Assembly: GCA_032718475.1 (NCBI GenBank)
Contig: JAUCBJ010004340.1
Coordinates: 1-36,566 of the forward strand
Direction: 5' to 3'
Origin: Nemertoderma westbladi
Taxonomy: Eukaryota; Xenacoelomorpha; Nemertodermatida; Nemertodermatidae
Length of the DNA: 36,566 nt
Shown: positions 30,101 to 36,566 of the stretch, in pieces
Numbering within the stretch: the stretch's first letter is position 1
Layout of the letters: each line of letters opens with the position of its first letter
The notes under the pieces: model-generated
Told to the model about the DNA's origin: nothing
Seen by the model: the letters and a program-made list of their open reading frames with translations, nothing else
Databases searched by the model: none
Program-made: the position numbers and the translations under genes

Positions 30101-33100
30101 ATATAAATATATCCTAGAGACAATATAATATAAATATATCCTAGAGACAATATAATATAAATATATCCTAGAGACAATATAATATAAATATATCGTAGAG
30201 ACAATATAATATAAATATATCGTAGAGACAATATAATATAAATATATCGTAGAGACAATATAATATAAATATATCGTAGAGACAATATAATATAAATATA
30301 TCGTAGAGACAATATAATATAAATATATCCTAGAGACAATATAATATAAATATATCGTAGAGACAATATAATATAAATATATCCTAGAGACAATATAATA
30401 TAAATATATCGTAGAGACAATATAATATAAATATATCGTAGAGACAATATAATATAAATATATCCTAGAGACAATATAATATAAATATATCGTAGAGACA
30501 ATATAATATAAATATATCCTAGAGACAATATAATATAAATATATCGTAGAGACAATATAATATAAATATATCGTAGAGACAATATAATATAAATATATCG
30601 TAGAGACAATATAATATAAATATATCGTAGAGACAATATAATATAAATATATCGTAGAGACAATATAATATAAATATATCGTAGAGACAATATAATATAA
30701 ATATATCGTAGAGACAATATAATATAAATATATCGTAGAGACAATATAATATAAATATATCGTAGAGACAATATAATATAAATATATCCTAGAGACAATA
30801 TAATATAAATATATCCTAGAGACAATATAATATAAATATATCGTAGAGACAATATAATATAAATATATCGTAGAGACAATATAATATAAATATATCGTAG
30901 AGACAATATAATATAAATATATCGTAGAGACAATATAATATAAATATATCGTAGGACAATATAATATAAATATATCGTAGACAATATAATATAAATATAT
31001 CGTAGAGACAATATAATATAAATATATCGTAGAGACAATATAATATAAATATATCGTAGAGACAATATAATATAAATATATCGTAGAGACAATATAAAAT
31101 AAATATATCCTAGAGACAATATAATATAAATATATCCTAGAGACAATATAATATAAATATATCGTAGAGACAATATAAAATAAATATATCGTAGAGACAA
31201 TATAAAATAAATATATCGTAGACAATATAATATAAATATATCGTAGAGACAATATAATATAAATATATCGTAGAGACAATATAATATAAATATATCCTAG
31301 AGACAATATAATATAAATATATCGTAGAGACAATATAATATAAATATATCGTAGAGACAATATAATATAAATATATCGTAGAGACAATATAATATAAATA
31401 TATCCTAGAGACAATATAATATAAATATATCCTAGAGACAATATAATATAAATATATCGTAGAGACAATATAATATAAATATATCCTAGAGACAATATAA
31501 TATAAATATATCGTAGAGACAATATAATATAAATATATCGTAGAGACAATATAATATAAATATATCGTAGAGACAATATAATATAAATATATCGTAGAGA
31601 CAATATAATATAAATATATCGTAGAGACAATATAATATAAATATATCGTAGAGACAATATAATATAAATATATCGTAGAGACAATATAATATAAATATAT
31701 CGTAGAGACAATATAATATAAATATATCGTAGAGACAATATAATATAAATATATCCTAGAGACAATATAATATAAATATATCGTAGAGACAATATAATAT
31801 AAATATATCCTAGAGACAATATAATATAAATATATCCTAGAGACAATATAATATAAATATATCGTAGAGACAATATAATATAAATATATCGTAGAGACAA
31901 TATAATATAAATATATCGTAGACAATATAATATAAATATATCGTAGAGACAATATAATATAAATATATCGTAGAGACAATATAATATAAATATATCCTAG
32001 AGACAATATAATATAAATATATCGTAGAGACAATATAATATAAATATATCGTAGAGACAATATAATATAAATATATCGTAGAGACAATATAAAATAAATA
32101 TATCGTAGAACAATATAATATAAATATATCGTAGAGACAATATAATATAAATATATCGTAGAGACAATATAAAATAAATATATCCTAGAGACAATATAAT
32201 ATAAATATATCGTAGAGACAATATAATATAAATATATCGTAGAGACAATATAATATAAATATATCGTAGAGACAATATAATATAAATATATCGTAGAGAC
32301 AATATAATATAAATATATCCTAGAGACAATATAATATAAATATATCGTAGAGACAATATAATATAAATATATCGTAGAGACAATATAATATAAATATATC
32401 GTAGAGACAATATAATATAAATATATCGTAGAGACAATATAATATAAATATATCCTAGAGACAATATAATATAAATATATCGTAGAGACAATATAATATA
32501 AATATATCGTAGAGACAATATAATATAAATATATCGTAGAGACAATATAATATAAATATATCGTAGAGACAATATAATATAAATATATCGTAGAGACAAT
32601 ATAATATAAATATATCCTAGAGACAATATAATATAAATATATCGTAGAGACAATATAATATAAATATATCCTAGAGACAATATAATATAAATATATCCTA
32701 GAGACAATATAATATAAATATATCCTAGAGACAATATAATATAAATATATCGTAGAGACAATATAATATAAATATATCCTAGAGACAATATAATATAAAT
32801 ATATCGTAGAGACAATATAATATAAATATATCCTAGAGACAATATAATATAAATATATCCTAGAGACAATATAATATAAATATATCGTAGAGACAATATA
32901 ATATAAATATATCCTAGAGACAATATAATATAAATATATCGTAGAGACAATATAATATAAATATATCGTAGAGACAATATAATATAAATATATCGTAGAG
33001 ACAATATAATATAAATATATCGTAGAGACAATATAATATAAATATATCGTAGAGACAATATAATATAAATATATCCTAGAGACAATATAATATAAATATA

Positions 33101-34515
33101 TCCTAGAGACAATATAATATAAATATATCCTAGAGACAATATAATATAAATATATCGTAGAGACAATATAATATAAATATATCGTAGAGACAATATAATA
33201 TAAATATATCGTAGAGACAATATAATATAAATATATCGTAGAGACAATATAATATAAATATATCGTAGAGACAATATAATATAAATATATCGTAGAGACA
33301 ATATAATATAAATATATCGTAGAGACAATATAATATAAATATATCCTAGAGACAATATAATATAAATATATCGTAGAGACAATATAATATAAATATATCG
33401 TAGAGACAATATAATATAAATATATCGTAGAGACAATATAATATAAATATATCCTAGAGACAATATAATATAAATATATCGTAGAGACAATATAATATAA
33501 ATATATCGTAGAGACAATATAATATAAATATATCCTAGAGACAATATAATATAAATATATCCTAGAGACAATATAATATAAATATATCGTAGAGACAATA
33601 TAATATAAATATATCGTAGAGACAATATAATATAAATATATCGTAGAGACAATATAATATAAATATATCGTAGAGACAATATAAAATAAATATATCGTAG
33701 AGACAATATAATATAAATATATCCTAGAGACAATATAATATAAATATATCCTAGAGACAATATAATATAAATATATCGTAGAGACAATATAATATAAATA
33801 TATCCTAGAGACAATATAATATAAATATATCGTAGAGACAATATAAAATAAATATATCCTAGAGACAATATAATATAAATATATCGTAGAGACAATATAA
33901 TATAAATATATCCTAGAGACAATATAATATAAATATATCGTAGAGACAATATAATATAAATATATCGTAGAGACAATATAATATAAATATATCGTAGAGA
34001 CAATATAATATAAATATATCGTAGAGACAATATAATATAAATATATCGTAGACAATATAATATAAATATATCCTAGAGACAATATAATATAAATATATCG
34101 TAGAGACAATATAATATAAATATATCGTAGAGACAATATAATATAAATATATCGTAGAGACAATATAATATAAATATATCGTAGAGACAATATAATATAA
34201 ATATATCGTAGAGACAATATAATATAAATATATCGTAGAGACAATATAATATAAATATATCGTAGAGACAATATAATATAAATATATCCTAGAGACAATA
34301 TAATATAAATATATCGTAGAGACAATATAATATAAATATATCGTAGAGACAATATAATATAAATATATCCTAGAGACAATATAATATAAATATATCCTAG
34401 AGACAATATAATATAAATATATCGTAGAGACAATATAATATAAATATATCGTAGAGACAATATAATATAAATATATCGTAGAGACAATATAATATAAATA
34501 TATCGTAAAGATAAT
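24132..34515. repeat. 27-bp satellite array, 10.4 kb, about 385 copies
   Basis: Unbroken head-to-tail copies of a 27-bp AT-rich unit whose core is atatatcgtagagacaat. Two main variants mix throughout: cgtagag and cctagag. Rarer ones are ataaaataaa for atataataaa-type spacing, 25-bp units lacking GA (cgtagacaat) or GT (atatcagagac), a 26-bp unit with gtaggac (29791, 30951) and cgtagtg. The array is read through as long open frames on the minus strand (SLRYIYIIL, STIYLYYIV, YDIFILYCL) only because 27 is a multiple of three and the unit lacks minus-strand stops; only the cctag variant puts TAG in one frame. These are not genes. The final unit decays at cgtaaagataat (34503-34514). Confidence 0.99.
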
Positions 34516-35784
34516 GAAGAACTACCGGACATAAATCACCTTCAAAACCCAATTAGCTCATTACAAAACAGTCTCACCTTAATGCTTGGCTTGCTCCATC
34601 CTTCTTATTGTGGTTAGTAAAACCGTAACCCCCCCCCCCCCCATCCCACTTTCCCAAGAGAGATAATATAAGCGGCAGCATTGAACTAATAACGGTAAGA
34701 AATTCCACTTTATGTAACTCGAATATAAAGTAGCTGAAGTTTTCAAATTATTTCAAGATATTCATAGTAAAACAATCCTCAGAATAAAAACGCATACGTT
34801 AATCAATTAATGTATCAGTACAAAATTAATACAAAATCCAGTTGTACGGCACTGCACTGAGTTTATTCTGTATGTAGTAAGTACATGGTAGAGGTGATAT
34901 CATTTAAACAAGGCAATATCTCAAGCGCAACTATGAGAAGCCGCCAAAATCTATTAGAATAATGTAAGAAACATACGAGACGAGTTAGTTCCCTCCTATC
35001 TGTTTCCAAGAGTAACATATACAGAAAAACCTATTCTGTTACGTTAACACTACGACGGTGTGTATCCTAGCAGCTTATAGTACTACTACCTAATATTACA
35101 ACGCATTATGCACAGACAAGGAAACCTGTTTGTTTGTAAGAAAGCTGTATTATATATTATTTATTTCTCTCAAGGTCAAGCAGTGACCTTGACTAATTCA
35201 AAGGACAGATATATAATTTCTAAATTACTTTAAAATAACAAATCAATGATTAATTACGCAGTTACCCTTACCACACAGGCGTATACGCCGTGTACTGAAG
35301 GTACTGGTACAAAGTCAAAACCAATATTATAGATAGAGAAAAGCCATCGAGCCAAATATACTAAGAATTCAGCAGACGAAAAACATAAAAAAAACCTGCA
35401 AATGACAACCAGAGAGTGATAAGTAAGTTTATGTTTATTGCTATACAGGACAAGACATGTACACCAGTATGAAATAAGGGAGTGGTTTCTTTCAGCCGCC
35501 AGTCCTAGTTTGGGAGTGGGTGCCTAAATCTGTATGAGTAATATACACAACACGCAGTGCTAAACGAATGTTACTGGAGTAGGCCTACAAGCTATCATGT
35601 CAAACATTGAAGTGAAACACATGTAATTTTTATTACTTCTCTTTCGTTTCAATATTCAACAATCTATAAGAGAAATTTTAAAAAATATGACTGTTAAATT
35701 GACTAATAAACACAATTAATGAAATAATTACAACCCTTATTAAAAATAAAATACAAAACTCCCAGCCCATATGAATAATACCAG
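34516..35784. other. AT-rich DNA beyond the satellite, no gene recognised
   Basis: No coding region longer than chance. It has a C-run at 34630-34642 and the short palindrome listed at 35171. No RNA gene seen. Confidence 0.5.
35171..35191. promoter_or_regulatory. Perfect palindrome of AGGTCA half-sites (spacing 5)
   Basis: CAAGGTCA (35171-35178), spacer agcag, TGACCTTG (35184-35191): 8-base arms, an inverted pair of nuclear-receptor-type half-sites. No gene is visible nearby, so a chance match or short hairpin is possible. Confidence 0.25.
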
Positions 35785-36040
35785 ACTTTCTGCCGTTATA
35801 TTTCACTTTGCAGTTACCCCCATGCAGTTACACCACGTTTTCACCAAAACCACAGGTTAAAGAAGGGCTGAATCTAACCAAAACAATAAACTAATTAGTA
35901 TATGTACAGGTTACAAGACAGGAATAAGCGCTATAAAACACTTAATAAAGATAAATTTAAATAAATAAAAAATCTTCATATATAAAATTCCAATAAAAAG
36001 TCGAACGAAAAGTGAAATCCTGGTATTCCTCACATGGGCG
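35785..36040 (-). repeat. Dispersed repeat, copy B (inverted relative to copy A)
   Basis: Reverse-complement match to 7837-8100 over its full length, with scattered substitutions and small indels. The two copies are 28 kb apart. The word set ataacctgt ... ttgttttggtt ... ctgtaacctg also links this family loosely to the interiors at 6257-6357 and 18893-19003. Confidence 0.8.
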
Positions 36041-36566
36041 TAATACAAACCAAATAATTGATTTTAAAAACGTAATCATTAAAAAAAATTCGTTAACGGC
36101 TTAAAATATATAAATTCACATTGTAAAATTAATTAGAATAATTAATTATATTAATTATATTAATTTAAAAATTACATTTAGATTTTCTAAAAATTACCAT
36201 TAATTTTTAAAATGTCTGACAGCTAATGTCAGAGTTAGCAGAAAACTGCAAACCCGGAACCAATATCGCGCAGTCAGAATATTTCCCCAAAAACTTAGCG
36301 TTATCTAATTATCCAAACCCAATATTTTAATCTCGAGTTGAGAATGGTTGTGAAATTATTGGTCGGTTACAGTTACCCATTACTTAGATATATTATTAGC
36401 CGTGTACAAAGGACACAGTCCATAACAGGCCGAGCCAAGACACACCAACACACGCAAACACAGAAACGAATAATGTACAGCTAGCAAATTTACAATGTGT
36501 TCTTTGGGTTAGCGGCTGGGCTGGACACTGTGCCCAGTTTTATTATGCAAACGGTATATATCTATC
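36041..36566. other. AT-rich right edge, no gene recognised
   Basis: A TTAATTATA-rich stretch at 36130-36210 and no supported gene. A short inverted pair ggacacagtcc / ggacactgtgccc lies near 36412 and 36523. Confidence 0.4.

Noticed and set aside
24072-34532. Very long minus-strand ORFs (up to 1131 codons) of SLRYIYIIL / STIYLYYIV type repeats
   Set aside because: They arise because the 27-bp satellite unit is a multiple of three and has no minus-strand stops in the common variant. All three frames behave alike, there is no start context, unique sequence or domain, so no gene is called.

Overview
This is a window of eukaryotic, almost certainly metazoan, nuclear DNA. Evidence: a protein split by a consensus GT-AG spliced intron, a clear MON2 orthologue, a multi-C2H2 zinc-finger gene, metazoan-type retroelement and MITE-like sequences, AATAAA signals, and very long tandem arrays in AT-rich non-coding DNA. 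An invertebrate seems most likely, but I cannot name the phylum. Nothing prokaryotic (operons, Shine-Dalgarno sites, CRISPR) is present. Coding parts are GC-richer than the AT-rich flanks.

Layout. (1) 1-1845, minus: an uninterrupted reverse-transcriptase ORF of at least 615 codons that runs off the left edge. Its visible end is an in-frame 21-residue tandem repeat. (2) 2116-14647, minus: the complete MON2 gene in only two coding exons (13400-14647 and 2116-5802), 1644 aa in total, separated by a 7.6 kb phase-0 intron. The intron is crowded with repeats: a tRNA-like nested hairpin, several fold-back/MITE-like elements, a 120-130 bp tandem repeat, a decayed 3' end of an RT ORF, an 84-copy 19-bp minisatellite and a GTCY-cored element. 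(3) 14.6-20.9 kb: no intact gene. It holds a MITE-like element with 47-bp inverted termini, a decayed LINE reverse transcriptase, two GTCY-cored repeats, an LTR/promoter-like segment and a 670 bp fold-back. (4) 20921-23845, minus: an apparently single-exon 974 aa protein with 12 C2H2-type fingers. (5) 24132-34515: a 10.4 kb satellite of about 385 copies of a 27-bp unit, starting under 300 bp upstream of the zinc-finger start codon. (6) 34.5-36.6 kb: AT-rich DNA carrying an inverted second copy of a dispersed repeat that also lies in the MON2 intron.

The genes form no pathway together. MON2 is a Golgi/endosome trafficking scaffold, the zinc-finger protein is a probable transcription regulator, and the remainder is selfish or structural DNA. 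A recurring theme is short tandem repetition inside otherwise intact coding sequence: the RT ORF, MON2 and the zinc-finger gene each contain in-frame, Gly/Pro/Ser-rich repeats. I found no convincing new multi-gene system. The best leads are the RT ORF with a minisatellite in its palm region, the two-state 27-bp satellite beside the zinc-finger promoter, and the family of fold-back elements.
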